A DNA stretch of 64,000 bases from Enterobacter asburiae (GTDB taxonomy: Bacteria > Pseudomonadota > Gammaproteobacteria > Enterobacterales > Enterobacteriaceae), in contig JAAQVN010000001.1 of assembly GCA_011754535.1 (NCBI GenBank), positions 310,001-374,000 of the forward strand. The letters run 5' to 3'. The translations under genes were made by a program, and so were the position numbers. Of the stretch, positions 52,656-62,467 are shown piece by piece (position 1 is the first letter of the stretch; each line of letters starts with the position of its first letter). Under the pieces are notes generated by a model that was not told the origin of the DNA, searched no databases, and saw only the letters and a list, made by a program, of their open reading frames with translations.

Positions 52656-52829
52656 TTTCCTCTTCTATAAATATTGAGGGCCGTCACAAATTACAACAGG
52701 CCGTAAGGGAATTTTACTTAGGGAGTGAATTAGCGGGTCTTTTTATCTTTATTCACAGCAATAGTTCGCGCCTGTTTGGGGGATAACAGACAGGGGTTAT
52801 TTCATAACAGACTATAAGACGGGCATACT
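52656..52829. promoter_or_regulatory. Upstream region of the TraF-like gene with direct repeats
   Basis: 174 bp, AT-rich. The 9-mer ATAACAGAC occurs at 52783-52791 and 52804-52812, 21 bp apart (two helical turns), within a region that also has CCTGT...ACAGG inverted arms (52771-52794). Such spacing suggests a regulator binding site close to the promoter. Confidence 0.4.
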
Positions 52830-54140
52830 GTGAAAAAACATTTTAAATTTTCGGTGGTTAGCATCGCTGTCTCCTTGTTTATGGCAAATCAGGCGGGAGC
52901 AGCCAATACCTGGACAGAATCACGTAGCGACGCGATGGGGGGGACCGGCGTAGCTTCGGGCAGTTATGGCAGCGGGGCATTAATTAACCCCGCGCTGCTT
53001 GCAAAGGCAAAGCCGGACGATGATGTGACGGTCATTTTGCCGTCCGTTGGGGTGCAGGTGACGGATGAAGACAATCTTCAGGACGAAATTGATACCATCA
53101 ACGACAAAATCAATCATTATAAAGATGTGGTTGATAACCTTACGCCAATTCAGGTCATCACCAATCCGCTAGGCTCGATTAATCAGTTCCAGGGCGCGGC
53201 CAAAGATCTGGCCGATGAGCTGGACTATCTCAAGGGTAAAACCGCACGCGCGACGGCAGGGGCAGGGCTTGCCGTGAGTATCCCTAACGATGTGCTTTCC
53301 GTGGCCTTTATGGCGAAAGGCTATGCCCATGGTCGGGTCAGTTCGTCTATCGATCAGCAGGATATTGATTATCTGCGCAGTATTCAAAGAAGCAATGTAG
53401 TGGCTGCCGGTGTTGCCCTGGACGCTGCGCTGAACGGCACGGATCAGATCACTAAAAACCTCAACTCAACGGCGTCCGGTCGGGCGGCGATTGTGTCTGA
53501 CTATGGCGTTGCCGTTGCCCGCCAGTTTGACCTTGGCGGTGTTCCGGTTTCCGTGGGCGTGACGCCAAAACTGCAAAAAACCTGGATCTATAACTACACC
53601 ACCTCAATCTACGATTACGACAGTAATAAGTGGAACGACAGCCGCTACCGTACAGACGATACCGGCTTTAACGTCGATGCCGGTATTGCCGCTGATTTTG
53701 GCGAACACTGGACGGTCGGCGTGAGCGGGCAAAACCTGATGTCGCGCGATATCGACACCAAAGATATCCGCATCCGCAACGGGCGTACGGGGGAAGTGGT
53801 GAGCTATAAAGACACCTACCAGATCCGTCCGCTGGTGACCGCGGGCGCCGCCTGGCACAACGATCTGGTGACCCTGACCGCCGATGGCGATCTGACCGAA
53901 ACCAAAGGCTTCAAGAGCGAAGATACGTCGCAGTATGTTGGGGTCGGTGCTGAAGTGACTCCGCTGAGCTGGCTGGCAGTGCGCGCCGGTTATCGCGCGG
54001 ACATGAAAGGTAACGACAGCAACGTCTTTACCGGCGGTGTTGGCTTCGCGCCGTTCAGTACCGTTCATGTTGACCTGATGGGCCTGTACGGTGAAGACGA
54101 AACCTGGGGCGCAGGGGCCCAGCTGAGTATGACGTTCTAA
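52830..54140 (+). CDS. TraF-like outer-membrane beta-barrel protein
   Basis: 436 residues from a GTG start. Signal peptide 1-24 (ending GAA/AGA before ANTWTESRS). The mature sequence starts with the DAMGGTGVASGSYGSGALINPA pattern typical of FadL/TraF-like barrels and ends with Phe (AGAQLSMTF) for BAM recognition. Matches chromosomal proteins annotated 'conjugal transfer protein TraF' (TraF_2 family), but no conjugation gene is nearby. It contains a helical/coiled region (residues 85-145; NLQDEIDTINDKINHYKDV). Function unknown. Absent from this place in E. coli K-12. Confidence 0.75.
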   Translation: MKKHFKFSVVSIAVSLFMANQAGAANTWTESRSDAMGGTGVASGSYGSGALINPALLAKAKPDDDVTVILPSVGVQVTDEDNLQDEIDTINDKINHYKDVVDNLTPIQVITNPLGSINQFQGAAKDLADELDYLKGKTARATAGAGLAVSIPNDVLSVAFMAKGYAHGRVSSSIDQQDIDYLRSIQRSNVVAAGVALDAALNGTDQITKNLNSTASGRAAIVSDYGVAVARQFDLGGVPVSVGVTPKLQKTWIYNYTTSIYDYDSNKWNDSRYRTDDTGFNVDAGIAADFGEHWTVGVSGQNLMSRDIDTKDIRIRNGRTGEVVSYKDTYQIRPLVTAGAAWHNDLVTLTADGDLTETKGFKSEDTSQYVGVGAEVTPLSWLAVRAGYRADMKGNDSNVFTGGVGFAPFSTVHVDLMGLYGEDETWGAGAQLSMTF

Positions 54141-54222
54141 AGTCTACCGGAGGCGATGCGCCTCCGGCTTTTCTTTGTGCTATAGTAGCGCCCCTTTTCC
54201 ACCAGATGCTTAAAACTTCGTC

Positions 54223-55218
54223 ATGTTGTCAGAATACCAGACCGATTTCCCTGCACACCGTTTCTCTATTGCGCCGATGCTCGACTGGACGGACAGACAC
54301 TGCCGCTATTTCCTGCGCCAGCTCTCCCACCATACGCTGCTGTACACGGAAATGGTGACCACGGGCGCAATCATTCACGGGAAGGGCGACTACCTGGCAT
54401 ACAGCGAAGAAGAGCATCCGGTAGCCCTGCAGCTGGGGGGCAGCGATCCGGCCGCGCTGGCGCAGTGCGCGAGGCTGGCGGAAGAACGCGGCTACGACGA
54501 GATCAACCTCAACGTTGGCTGTCCTTCCGACCGCGTGCAAAACGGCATGTTCGGCGCCTGTCTGATGGGCAATGCACAGCTGGTGGCGGACTGTATCAAG
54601 GCGATGCGTGATGTGGTCTCCATACCGGTAACGGTCAAAACCCGTATCGGAATTGATGACCAGGACAGCTACGAATTCCTGTGCGATTTCATCAACACGG
54701 TATCCGGGAAAGGCGAGTGCGGGATGTTTATCATTCACGCCCGTAAAGCCTGGCTCTCCGGCCTCAGCCCGAAAGAGAACCGTGAGATCCCGCCGCTGGA
54801 TTATCCGCGCGTGTATCAACTGAAACGTGATTTCCCGCACCTCACGATGTCAATTAACGGCGGTATCAAGTCGCTGGAAGAGGCCAAAGCGCACCTTGAA
54901 CATATGGATGGCGTGATGGTCGGGCGCGAGGCGTATCAGAATCCGGGCATTCTGGCGACGGTCGACCGCGAAATCTTTGGCATCGAAGGCGCGGACACCG
55001 ATCCGGTTGCCGTCGTGCGTGCGATGTACCCTTACATTGAGCGCGAGTTGAGCAATGGCACTTATCTTGGCCATATCACTCGCCATATGCTTGGCCTGTT
55101 CCAGGGTATTCCGGGCGCGCGTCAGTGGCGTCGCTACCTGAGCGAGAATGCGCATAAAGCCGGTGCAGATATCGAGGTGCTGGAACATGCGCTGCGACTG
55201 GTGGCAGACAAGCGATAA
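54223..55218 (+). CDS. dusA: DusA, tRNA-dihydrouridine(20/20a) synthase
   Basis: 331 residues (E. coli 330-345). FMN-binding TIM barrel: [13 protein letters not shown] (18-30), catalytic Cys100 in [12 protein letters not shown], Lys in TVKTRIG (about 143) and NGGIKS (near 215). It reduces uridine 20 in tRNAs. Start at ATG 54223 chosen without a strong SD. A terminator follows. Confidence 0.95.
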   Translation: MLSEYQTDFPAHRFSIAPMLDWTDRHCRYFLRQLSHHTLLYTEMVTTGAIIHGKGDYLAYSEEEHPVALQLGGSDPAALAQCARLAEERGYDEINLNVGCPSDRVQNGMFGACLMGNAQLVADCIKAMRDVVSIPVTVKTRIGIDDQDSYEFLCDFINTVSGKGECGMFIIHARKAWLSGLSPKENREIPPLDYPRVYQLKRDFPHLTMSINGGIKSLEEAKAHLEHMDGVMVGREAYQNPGILATVDREIFGIEGADTDPVAVVRAMYPYIERELSNGTYLGHITRHMLGLFQGIPGARQWRRYLSENAHKAGADIEVLEHALRLVADKR

Positions 55219-55248
55219 CTTTCGCTAAAAGTTCGTCAAATTCACCAC

Positions 55249-55278
55249 GCCCTGCGAATTCTCGCGGGGCGTTTTGCT
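55249..55278 (+). terminator. Terminator after dusA
   Basis: CGCCCTGCGA/TCGCGGGGCG stem, ATTC loop, GTTTTGC tail. Confidence 0.85.
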
Positions 55279-55298
55279 TTAAGAACAATGCATTAGCT

Positions 55299-55315
55299 TT
55301 GGCATGATTCTTGTA
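55299..55315 (+). promoter_or_regulatory. Sigma54 promoter of pspG
   Basis: TTGGCATGATTCTTGTA: GG at 55301 and GT at 55313 with 10 bases between, matching the -24/-12 pattern (TGGCAC-N5-TTGC, with GT instead of GC). pspG is a PspF/sigma54 target in E. coli. Confidence 0.75.
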
Positions 55316-55354
55316 ATGATTGCAGCAACATTCGGGAACTCGTGGGAGAGCACC

Positions 55355-55597
55355 ATGCTGGAACTACTTTTTATCATTGGCTTTTTTGTCATGCTGTTAG
55401 CCACAGGCGTGTCGCTGCTCGGCATTCTGGCCGCGCTCGTTGTGGCGACAGTGGTAATGTTTATCGGCGGGTTATTTGCCCTGACGATCAAACTGCTGCC
55501 GTGGCTGCTGCTGGCTATCGCCGTGGTGTGGGTAATACGGGCGATTAAAGCGCCAAAATTGCCGACTTATCAGCGCAATAACCGCTTCCGTTACTAA
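55355..55597 (+). CDS. pspG: PspG, phage-shock membrane protein
   Basis: 80 residues, as in E. coli; ATG 55355 (MLELLFIIGFF), SD GGGAGAG. Two membrane helices (about 3-25 and 36-62) and a basic C-terminus. Part of the phage-shock stress response; promoter is sigma54-dependent. The start upstream in the open frame lies within the promoter and is not used. Confidence 0.93.
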   Translation: MLELLFIIGFFVMLLATGVSLLGILAALVVATVVMFIGGLFALTIKLLPWLLLAIAVVWVIRAIKAPKLPTYQRNNRFRY

Positions 55598-55734
55598 GGT
55601 ATTGAGGGGTTCGTCACATACTTGTAACTTTTCCGGCAGCATGGCTTAGAACAGAATAGGATTTACTTATCGAATCTGTCACTATGACTGCCGCTACAGA
55701 ATTCATCGAGCTGTACCCTACATACAGCCGAACT

Positions 55735-55777
55735 AAAAAAAGAAAGGGCTTCCCACGGGAAGCCCAATTTCTTTTTA
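55735..55777. terminator. Bidirectional terminator between pspG and qorA
   Basis: 9-bp stem GGGCTTCCC/GGGAAGCCC with an A-rich left flank and a T-rich right flank, serving both convergent genes. Confidence 0.92.
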
Positions 55778-55781
55778 GGGG

Positions 55782-56765
55782 TCAGGGAATTAACAAACTT
55801 GAACCCTGCGTCGCCCGGCTTTCCAGCACCTCATGAGCACGCCGTGCATCGGTTAGCGGGTATTTCTGCGCATCTGCCACATCCACCTTAATCACGCCGC
55901 TGGCGATCAGCGAGAACAGCTCGTTGCTGGCTTCCTCCAGCTCTTCCCGGTTGGTGATGTAACCCTGCAAAGAAGGGCGCGTCACGTACAGAGACCCTTT
56001 CTGGTTCAGAATGCCCAGATTAACACCGGTTACAGCGCCTGAGGCGTTACCGAAGCTCACCATCAGCCCACGACGCTGAAGGCAGTCCAGCGACGCCTCC
56101 CAGGTATCTTTCCCCACCGAGTCATACACCACGCGTACTTTTTTGCCGCCAGTGATCTCTTTTAGCCGCTCGACGACGCTCTCTTCCCGGTAGTTGATCA
56201 CCTGCCACGCGCCCGCGTCCAGCGCACGCTGCGCTTTTTGCGCACTGCCTGTGGTGCCGATGAGCTTCGCGCCTAAGGCTTTCGCCCACTGGCAGGCAAT
56301 CAGCCCCACGCCACCGGCGGCAGCGTGGAACAGGAACTGCTCATCGGGCTTAATTTCGTAGGTTTTGCGCAGCAGGTAATAAACTGTCAGCCCTTTCAGG
56401 AATGAGGCGGCCGCCTGCTCAAAGGAGATGGCGTTCGGCAGCAGAGCGGCTTTGTCCGCCGGGACGTTGTGGACGGAGCTGTAAGCGCCCAGGGCAGACT
56501 GCGCATACACCACACGATCGCCTTCTTTGATATGCTTAACCGCACTGCCCACTTTGCTGACGATGCCGGCCGCTTCAGTGCCCAGGCCGCTCGGCATTGA
56601 CGGAGGCGGGTAGAGGCCGCCGCGAATATAGGTATCGATGTAGTTAATGCCGATAGCTTTGTTTTCAACCTGGATTTCGTTCTCCCCAGGTGCCGCGGGG
56701 GTAAACTCCACCGCTTTCAGCACTTCAGGACCGCCGTGTTTCTGGAACTCAATGCGCGTTGCCAT
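55782..56765 (-). CDS. qorA: QorA, NADPH:quinone oxidoreductase (zinc-free MDR)
   Basis: 327 residues, as in E. coli QOR. Medium-chain dehydrogenase fold: GroES-like N-terminal domain (substrate side, with Tyr and Arg but no zinc ligands) and Rossmann motif HAAAGGVGLIACQWAKALGAK (about 147-167). Divergent from dnaB, as in E. coli; the order dusA-pspG-qorA-dnaB-alr-tyrB-aphA is conserved. Confidence 0.95.
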   Translation of the reverse strand: MATRIEFQKHGGPEVLKAVEFTPAAPGENEIQVENKAIGINYIDTYIRGGLYPPPSMPSGLGTEAAGIVSKVGSAVKHIKEGDRVVYAQSALGAYSSVHNVPADKAALLPNAISFEQAAASFLKGLTVYYLLRKTYEIKPDEQFLFHAAAGGVGLIACQWAKALGAKLIGTTGSAQKAQRALDAGAWQVINYREESVVERLKEITGGKKVRVVYDSVGKDTWEASLDCLQRRGLMVSFGNASGAVTGVNLGILNQKGSLYVTRPSLQGYITNREELEEASNELFSLIASGVIKVDVADAQKYPLTDARRAHEVLESRATQGSSLLIP

Positions 56766-56831
56766 GCTCCCTCCGTAAGAAAAATATGGTAATCTTTCGA
56801 CCCACTCTTTATCTCGGTAACTCCATTCACT

Positions 56832-58244
56832 ATGGCAGGAAACAAACCCTTCAACAAACAGGCTGAACCTCGCGAGCGTGATTTCCAGGTCGCAGGGTTA
56901 AAAGTCCCGCCGCACTCGATTGAAGCGGAACAGTCGGTGTTGGGCGGTTTAATGCTGGATAACGAACGCTGGGACGACGTTGCCGAGCGCGTGGTGTCTG
57001 AAGATTTCTACACCCGTCCGCACCGCCACATCTTTACCGAAATGGCGCGCCTGCAGGAGTCCGGCAGCCCGATTGACCTGATCACGCTCGCGGAATCGCT
57101 TGAGCGTCAGGGGCAGCTGGACAGCGTCGGTGGGTTTGCCTACCTGGCAGAACTGTCAAAAAACACGCCAAGCGCGGCGAACATCAGCGCTTACGCCGAT
57201 ATCGTGCGCGAACGTGCCGTCGTTCGCGAGATGATCTCGGTGGCGAATGAGATTGCCGAGGCCGGGTTTGATCCGCAGGGCCGCACCAGCGAAGACCTGC
57301 TCGACCTTGCCGAGTCCCGCGTCTTCAAAATCGCCGAAAGCCGTGCGAACAAAGACGAAGGCCCAAAAAACATCGCCGATGTGCTCGACGCTACCGTGGC
57401 GCGTATTGAGCAGTTGTTCCAGCAGCCGCACGACGGTGTAACCGGGGTGAACACCGGTTATGACGATTTGAACAAGAAAACTGCCGGTTTGCAGCCGTCG
57501 GATTTGATCATCGTCGCGGCGCGTCCGTCGATGGGTAAAACAACTTTTGCGATGAACCTCGTCGAAAATGCGGCGATGTTGCAGGATAAGCCCGTACTGA
57601 TTTTCAGCCTTGAGATGCCCTCCGAACAGATCATGATGCGTTCTCTGGCGTCGCTGTCGCGCGTGGATCAGACCCGCATTCGTACCGGCCAGCTCGACGA
57701 TGAGGACTGGGCGCGTATCTCCGGCACCATGGGCATTCTGCTGGAAAAACGGAACATCTATATTGATGACTCCTCCGGCCTGACGCCGACTGAGGTCCGT
57801 TCCCGCGCGCGCCGTATCGCCCGTGAACACGGCGGCATCGGCCTTATCATGATCGACTACCTTCAGCTGATGCGCGTCCCGTCGCTCTCGGACAACCGTA
57901 CGCTGGAGATTGCAGAGATCTCCCGCTCGCTCAAGGCGTTAGCCAAAGAGCTGCACGTGCCGGTAGTGGCGCTGTCGCAGCTGAACCGCTCTCTGGAACA
58001 ACGTGCCGACAAGCGCCCGGTCAACTCCGACCTGCGTGAGTCCGGCTCCATCGAGCAGGATGCCGACTTAATCATGTTTATCTACCGTGATGAGGTTTAT
58101 CACGAGAACAGCGACCTGAAGGGGATCGCCGAAATTATCATTGGTAAGCAACGTAACGGCCCGATCGGGACGGTGCGTCTGACCTTTAACGGACAGTGGT
58201 CGCGTTTCGACAACTATGCCGGTCCTCAATATGATGATGAGTAA
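56832..58244 (+). CDS. dnaB: DnaB, replicative DNA helicase
   Basis: 470 residues (E. coli 471). N-terminal collar domain (EAEQSVLGGLMLDNERWDD), linker, and RecA-like domain: Walker A ARPSMGKTT at 230-238, Walker B LIMIDYLQLM (near 340), arginine-finger region and the Walker-A-adjacent KQRNGPIGT (near 440). Hexameric motor of the replisome. No intein. 16 bp from alr. Confidence 0.98.
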   Translation: MAGNKPFNKQAEPRERDFQVAGLKVPPHSIEAEQSVLGGLMLDNERWDDVAERVVSEDFYTRPHRHIFTEMARLQESGSPIDLITLAESLERQGQLDSVGGFAYLAELSKNTPSAANISAYADIVRERAVVREMISVANEIAEAGFDPQGRTSEDLLDLAESRVFKIAESRANKDEGPKNIADVLDATVARIEQLFQQPHDGVTGVNTGYDDLNKKTAGLQPSDLIIVAARPSMGKTTFAMNLVENAAMLQDKPVLIFSLEMPSEQIMMRSLASLSRVDQTRIRTGQLDDEDWARISGTMGILLEKRNIYIDDSSGLTPTEVRSRARRIAREHGGIGLIMIDYLQLMRVPSLSDNRTLEIAEISRSLKALAKELHVPVVALSQLNRSLEQRADKRPVNSDLRESGSIEQDADLIMFIYRDEVYHENSDLKGIAEIIIGKQRNGPIGTVRLTFNGQWSRFDNYAGPQYDDE

Positions 58245-58260
58245 TTTCTAAGGAATTCAA

Positions 58261-59340
58261 ATGCAAGCGGCAACTGTTGTGATTAACCGCCGCGCTCTGC
58301 GACACAACCTGCAACGTCTGCGTGAACTGGCGCCCGCCAGCAGGCTCGTTGCAGTCGTGAAAGCGAACGCTTACGGACACGGTCTTCTTGAGACCGCGCG
58401 AACGCTCCCCGATGCCGACGCCTTTGGCGTCGCCCGTCTTGAAGAAGCTCTCCGTCTGCGCGCAGGCGGTATTACTCAACCTATTCTGCTCCTTGAAGGC
58501 TTTTTTGAAGCCTCGGATCTGCCAACCATTGCCGACCAGCGTCTGCACACGGCGGTACACAACGAAGAGCAGCTGGCCGCGCTGGAAACTGCCACACTGA
58601 GCGAGCCGGTGACCGTCTGGATGAAGCTCGACACGGGCATGCACAGGCTGGGTGTGCGTCCGGAAAACGCAGAAGCGTTTTATCAGCGTCTGAGCCAGTG
58701 CAAAAACGTGCGCCAGCCGGTGAATATCGTCAGCCATTTTGCCCGTGCCGATGAGCCCGAGTGCGGGGCAACCGAGCAGCAGCTCGATATCTTTAACACC
58801 TTCTGCGAAGGCAAGCCGGGGATGCGCTCGATTGCGGCCTCCGGCGGGATCCTGCTATGGCCGCAGTCGCACTTCGACTGGGCGCGTCCGGGCATCATCC
58901 TTTATGGCGTTTCACCGCTGGAGAACAAACCCTGGGGGCCGGACTTAGGCTTTAAGCCGGTGATGTCGCTGGTTTCAAAGCTGATTGCCGTGCGTGAGCA
59001 CAAAGCGGGAGAGCCGGTGGGTTACGGCGGCACCTGGACCAGCGAGCGCGACACGCGTCTCGGCGTGGTGGCGATGGGCTACGGCGACGGCTATCCGCGC
59101 GCTGCGCCAACGGGTACGCCGGTGCTGGTCAACGGTCGTGAAGTGAAGATTGTCGGCCGCGTGGCGATGGATATGATTTGCGTAGATCTGGGACCTGAAG
59201 CCCAGGATAAAGCGGGCGACGATGTGGTGATGTGGGGCGATGGTCTGCCCGTTGAACGCATTGCTGAAATTACGAAAGTGAGTGCTTACGAACTTATCAC
59301 GCGCCTGACGTCGCGGGTGGCAATGAAATACATTGATTGA
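58261..59340 (+). CDS. alr: Alr, alanine racemase (biosynthetic)
   Basis: 359 residues, as in E. coli. PLP Lys34 in [10 protein letters not shown], the Tyr of the second catalytic site in GYGGTW (near 255) and GYGDGYPR. It interconverts L- and D-alanine for peptidoglycan. Follows dnaB by 16 bp with SD AAGGAA; a 9-bp hairpin ends the transcript. Confidence 0.97.
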   Translation: MQAATVVINRRALRHNLQRLRELAPASRLVAVVKANAYGHGLLETARTLPDADAFGVARLEEALRLRAGGITQPILLLEGFFEASDLPTIADQRLHTAVHNEEQLAALETATLSEPVTVWMKLDTGMHRLGVRPENAEAFYQRLSQCKNVRQPVNIVSHFARADEPECGATEQQLDIFNTFCEGKPGMRSIAASGGILLWPQSHFDWARPGIILYGVSPLENKPWGPDLGFKPVMSLVSKLIAVREHKAGEPVGYGGTWTSERDTRLGVVAMGYGDGYPRAAPTGTPVLVNGREVKIVGRVAMDMICVDLGPEAQDKAGDDVVMWGDGLPVERIAEITKVSAYELITRLTSRVAMKYID

Positions 59341-59349
59341 ACCGCCAGT

Positions 59350-59382
59350 GGAGTGAGGGATTTAACCTCACTCCAACTTTAT
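59350..59382 (+). terminator. Terminator after alr
   Basis: GGAGTGAGG (59350-59358)/CCTCACTCC (59366-59374) stem, 7-base loop, AACTTTATT tail. Confidence 0.75.
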
Positions 59383-59459
59383 TAACATCCTCTCGACCTT
59401 CTCCCACTTCCGGTTTATTGTTGAAATTCCTGCCTCATCGAATTCCGGAGAACCATCGC

Positions 59460-60653
59460 GTGTTTCAGAAAGTTGACGCCTATGCCGGCGACCCTATCCT
59501 CTCCTTAATGGAGCGTTTCAAAGAAGATCCTCGCAGCGACAAAGTGAACCTCAGCATTGGCTTGTATTACAACGAGGATGGCATCATCCCGCAATTAAAA
59601 GCCGTTGCTGAAGCCGAAGCGCGCCTTAACGCTGTTACGCACGGTGCGTCTCTTTATCTGCCGATGGAAGGGCTTAACTCCTACCGCAACACCATCGCGC
59701 CTCTGCTGTTTGGGGCCGATCACGCGGTACTCGCGCAGAAACGCGTGGCGACCATCCAGACGCTGGGCGGCTCAGGGGCGCTGAAAGTGGGTGCAGATTT
59801 CCTTAAAAAGTACTTCCCGGATTCCGGCGTGTGGGTCAGCGACCCGACGTGGGAAAACCACGTTGCGATCTTCGAGGGGGCAGGCTTTAAGGTCGAGACC
59901 TATCCGTGGTTCGACAGCGAAACCAACGGCGTGCGCGTCGAAGCGTTGCTGGAAAAACTGAACACACTGCCGGAGCGCAGTATCGTATTGCTGCATCCAT
60001 GCTGCCATAACCCGACCGGTGCGGACCTCACCAATGCTCAGTGGGATGCGGTGATAGAGGTGCTGAAGGCCCGCAATTTGATCCCGTTCCTCGATATCGC
60101 CTACCAGGGCTTTGGCGCGGGCATGGAAGAAGATGCTTACGCCATCCGCGCCGTTGCCAGCGCCGGGCTGCCAGCGCTGGTCAGCAACTCCTTCTCAAAA
60201 ATCTTCTCACTTTACGGCGAGCGCGTTGGCGGTCTGTCCGTGGTGTGTGAAGACGCCGAAGCGGCGGGCCGCGTGCTGGGTCAACTGAAGGCGACGGTGC
60301 GCCGCATTTACTCCAGCCCGCCAAACTTTGGTGCGCAGGTGGTGGCGACGGTACTCGGTGACGAACAGCTGAAAGCGTCCTGGCTTGCCGAAGTGGAAGC
60401 GATGCGTAAGCGCATCCTGTCAATGCGTCAGGAGCTGGTTAACGTCCTGAAAGAGGCTGTACCGGGGCATAACTTTGATTATCTGCTCAAGCAGCGCGGG
60501 ATGTTCAGCTACACCGGACTGAGCGCGGCGCAGGTCGATCGCCTGCGCGAAGAGTTCGGCGTCTACCTGATCGCCAGCGGCCGTATGTGCGTGGCGGGTT
60601 TGAATGCCAGCAACGTTCATCGCGTGGCGCAGGCGTTTGCTGCTGTAATGTAA
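59460..60653 (+). CDS. tyrB: TyrB, aromatic-amino-acid aminotransferase
   Basis: 397 residues, as in E. coli, from GTG 59460 ([18 protein letters not shown]). The open frame extends 41 codons upstream across the alr terminator and is not coding. Class I aminotransferase with [14 protein letters not shown] (PLP Lys near 247), NPTGAD (near 185) and the RMCVAGLN C-terminal Arg region. Makes Tyr, Phe and Leu from the 2-oxo acids. I see no clear TyrR box. Confidence 0.95.
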   Translation: MFQKVDAYAGDPILSLMERFKEDPRSDKVNLSIGLYYNEDGIIPQLKAVAEAEARLNAVTHGASLYLPMEGLNSYRNTIAPLLFGADHAVLAQKRVATIQTLGGSGALKVGADFLKKYFPDSGVWVSDPTWENHVAIFEGAGFKVETYPWFDSETNGVRVEALLEKLNTLPERSIVLLHPCCHNPTGADLTNAQWDAVIEVLKARNLIPFLDIAYQGFGAGMEEDAYAIRAVASAGLPALVSNSFSKIFSLYGERVGGLSVVCEDAEAAGRVLGQLKATVRRIYSSPPNFGAQVVATVLGDEQLKASWLAEVEAMRKRILSMRQELVNVLKEAVPGHNFDYLLKQRGMFSYTGLSAAQVDRLREEFGVYLIASGRMCVAGLNASNVHRVAQAFAAVM

Positions 60654-60662
60654 GTACTTACC

Positions 60663-60712
60663 AACCCTCTCCCCGAGGGAGAGGGTTGGGGTGAGGGCAT
60701 CAGGCCGCTCAA
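60663..60712. repeat. CCCTCTCCC-type repeat after tyrB
   Basis: One unit ACCCTCTCCCCGAGGGAGAGG with GGGTGAGGGCATCAGGCCGC tail, right after the tyrB stop. Confidence 0.8.
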
Positions 60713-60866
60713 AAAGGTTGTCCGGCCTTTTGTGATCCTCTTCTTTTTATTCCGCTTCATAAGCAAAAACTCCTTTCCTTCACCTCCCGCTGGGGTTATG
60801 GTCGGATAGTTTTTTGACCATCCACTCAAAATAAAACGATAACAAACTGAATATTCAGGGGAAAAC

Positions 60867-61580
60867 ATGCGCAAGATCACACTGGCGCTCAGCGCCGCCT
60901 GCTTATTGTTCTCGCTTAATAGTGCTGTTGTGGCGCGAGCTTCTGCACCGACGCCGCTCTACACCGGCACCACCGCCGCCATGCTGGCCGAACAGGCACC
61001 CATTCACTGGGTTTCCGTGGCACAAATCGAAAACAGCCTGGTGGGCCGTCCGCCAATGGCCGTGGGCTTCGACATTGACGATACCGTTCTCTTCTCCAGC
61101 CCGGGGTTCTGGCGTGGCAAGAAAATGTATTCGCCCGACAGCGAAGCGTATCTGAAGAACCCGGAGTTCTGGGAAAAAATGAATAACGGTTGGGACGAGT
61201 ACAGCATCCCGAAAGAGGTCGCCCGGGCGGTAATTGCTATGCACGTTAAGCGCGGCGACAGCATTTACTTCGTTACCGGTCGTAGCCAGACCAAAACCGA
61301 GACCGTCTCCAAAACCCTGCAGGACGATTTTCAGATCCCGGCAGCCAGTATGAACCCGGTCATTTTTGCGGGTGATAAAGAGGGACAAAACACCAAAACC
61401 CAGTGGCTGGAGCAGAAAAACATCAAAGTGTTCTACGGTGATTCGGATAACGACATTACCGCGGCGCAGGATGTGGGGGCCAGAGCGATCCGGGTGCTGC
61501 GTGCCTCTAACTCGACCTATCGACCGCTGCCAATGGCAGGCAAGTTTGGCGAAGAGGTGATTGTGAACTCCGAGTATTAG
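60867..61580 (+). CDS. aphA: AphA, class B acid phosphatase
   Basis: 237 residues, as in E. coli. Signal peptide of about 25 residues ending ARA. DDDD phosphatase motifs: FDIDDT (68-73, nucleophile Asp69) and GDSDND (near 192) with a Lys near 177. Periplasmic tetramer that dephosphorylates nucleotides and transfers phosphate. Stand-alone gene between tyrB and yjbQ, as in E. coli. Confidence 0.96.
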   Translation: MRKITLALSAACLLFSLNSAVVARASAPTPLYTGTTAAMLAEQAPIHWVSVAQIENSLVGRPPMAVGFDIDDTVLFSSPGFWRGKKMYSPDSEAYLKNPEFWEKMNNGWDEYSIPKEVARAVIAMHVKRGDSIYFVTGRSQTKTETVSKTLQDDFQIPAASMNPVIFAGDKEGQNTKTQWLEQKNIKVFYGDSDNDITAAQDVGARAIRVLRASNSTYRPLPMAGKFGEEVIVNSEY

Positions 61581-61660
61581 CACGCGCGCGGCGAGTTTGA
61601 TTCTTTTTTGAACAAATCCGCCGCTGCGGGTTTTACCTTTCGCCTTCTTGCTGCACACTT

Positions 61661-61678
61661 AGAAAGATTCATCTTTCT
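61661..61678. promoter_or_regulatory. 18-bp palindrome before yjbQ
   Basis: AGAAAGAT-TC-ATCTTTCT, perfect 8-bp arms, lying 15 bp before the yjbQ start and 3-5 bp before its SD (ACGGAG). It could be an operator or a translation-controlling RNA hairpin. Confidence 0.45.
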
Positions 61679-61692
61679 TAACGGAGCAGCAC

Positions 61693-62109
61693 ATGTGGTA
61701 TCAACAGACCCTGACCTTAAGCGCTAAACCCCGCGGGTTTCACCTTGTGACGGAGGAAGTCATCGGGCAAATCCGCGATCTGTCGCGCGTCAAAACGGGT
61801 TTACTGCATCTGCTGCTTCAGCACACATCGGCTTCTCTCACGCTTAATGAAAATTGCGATCCTACCGTCCGGTCAGATATGGAACACCATTTCCTGAAGA
61901 CAGTTCCGGACAACGCCCCCTACGAGCACGATTATGAAGGCCAGGATGACATGCCTTCGCATATCAAATCTTCTCTGCTGGGCGTATCGCTGATGTTGCC
62001 GGTACACAACGGGCGGCTACTGCTGGGAACGTGGCAGGGGATCTGGCTGGGAGAACATCGCATTCACGGTGGTTCGCGTAAAATTATCGCAACGCTACAA
62101 GGGGAATAA
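61693..62109 (+). CDS. yjbQ: YjbQ, UPF0047 family protein
   Basis: 138 residues, as in E. coli. UPF0047 fold with the conserved [19 protein letters not shown] (about 44-62) and [12 protein letters not shown] (about 121-132) motifs, which hold His and Asp residues around a metal or ligand site. In E. coli it has weak thiamin-phosphate synthase activity in vitro; the physiological role is uncertain. Two bases before yjbR. Confidence 0.93.
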   Translation: MWYQQTLTLSAKPRGFHLVTEEVIGQIRDLSRVKTGLLHLLLQHTSASLTLNENCDPTVRSDMEHHFLKTVPDNAPYEHDYEGQDDMPSHIKSSLLGVSLMLPVHNGRLLLGTWQGIWLGEHRIHGGSRKIIATLQGE

Positions 62110-62111
62110 AG

Positions 62112-62465
62112 ATGACAATTTCGGAGCTACTTCAGTACTGCATGAGTAAACCTGGCGCAGAGCAGAGCGTTCATAGCGACTGGAAAGCCACGCAGATTAA
62201 AGTGGGAGACGTGCTATTTGCGATGGTGAAAGAGGTAGAGGGGCGCCCGGCGGCGTCGCTGAAAACCAGCCCGGAACTGGCAGATCTGTTACGTCAGCAG
62301 CATGATGATGTGCGGCCGAGCCAGCACCTCAATAAAGCGCACTGGAGCACCGTCTATCTGGACGGTTCGCTGCCTGGCTCGCAAATTTACTATCTGGTGG
62401 ATGCGTCTTATAAGCAGGCGGTTGAGCTGCTGCCGGAAACGACCCGGCAGCAGCTCTCCGTCTGA
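62112..62465 (+). CDS. yjbR: YjbR, MmcQ/YjbR-family DNA-binding protein
   Basis: 117 residues, as in E. coli. YjbR fold (CyaY-like) with K-P-G at residues 13-15 and the conserved HLNKAHWSTVYLDGSLP (about 75-91). Proposed to bind DNA; function unknown. Translated with yjbQ (2-bp gap); its stop is 2 bp from the stop of the convergent uvrA. Confidence 0.93.
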   Translation: MTISELLQYCMSKPGAEQSVHSDWKATQIKVGDVLFAMVKEVEGRPAASLKTSPELADLLRQQHDDVRPSQHLNKAHWSTVYLDGSLPGSQIYYLVDASYKQAVELLPETTRQQLSV

Positions 62466-62467
62466 GA

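Noticed and set aside
52830..54140. Part of a conjugative or integrative element because of TraF similarity
   Set aside because: No other transfer, integrase or mobility genes; both flanks are core genes in the E. coli order (zur, dusA).
59337..59459. N-terminal extension of TyrB
   Set aside because: It covers the alr terminator; the GTG at 59460 gives the exact family length.
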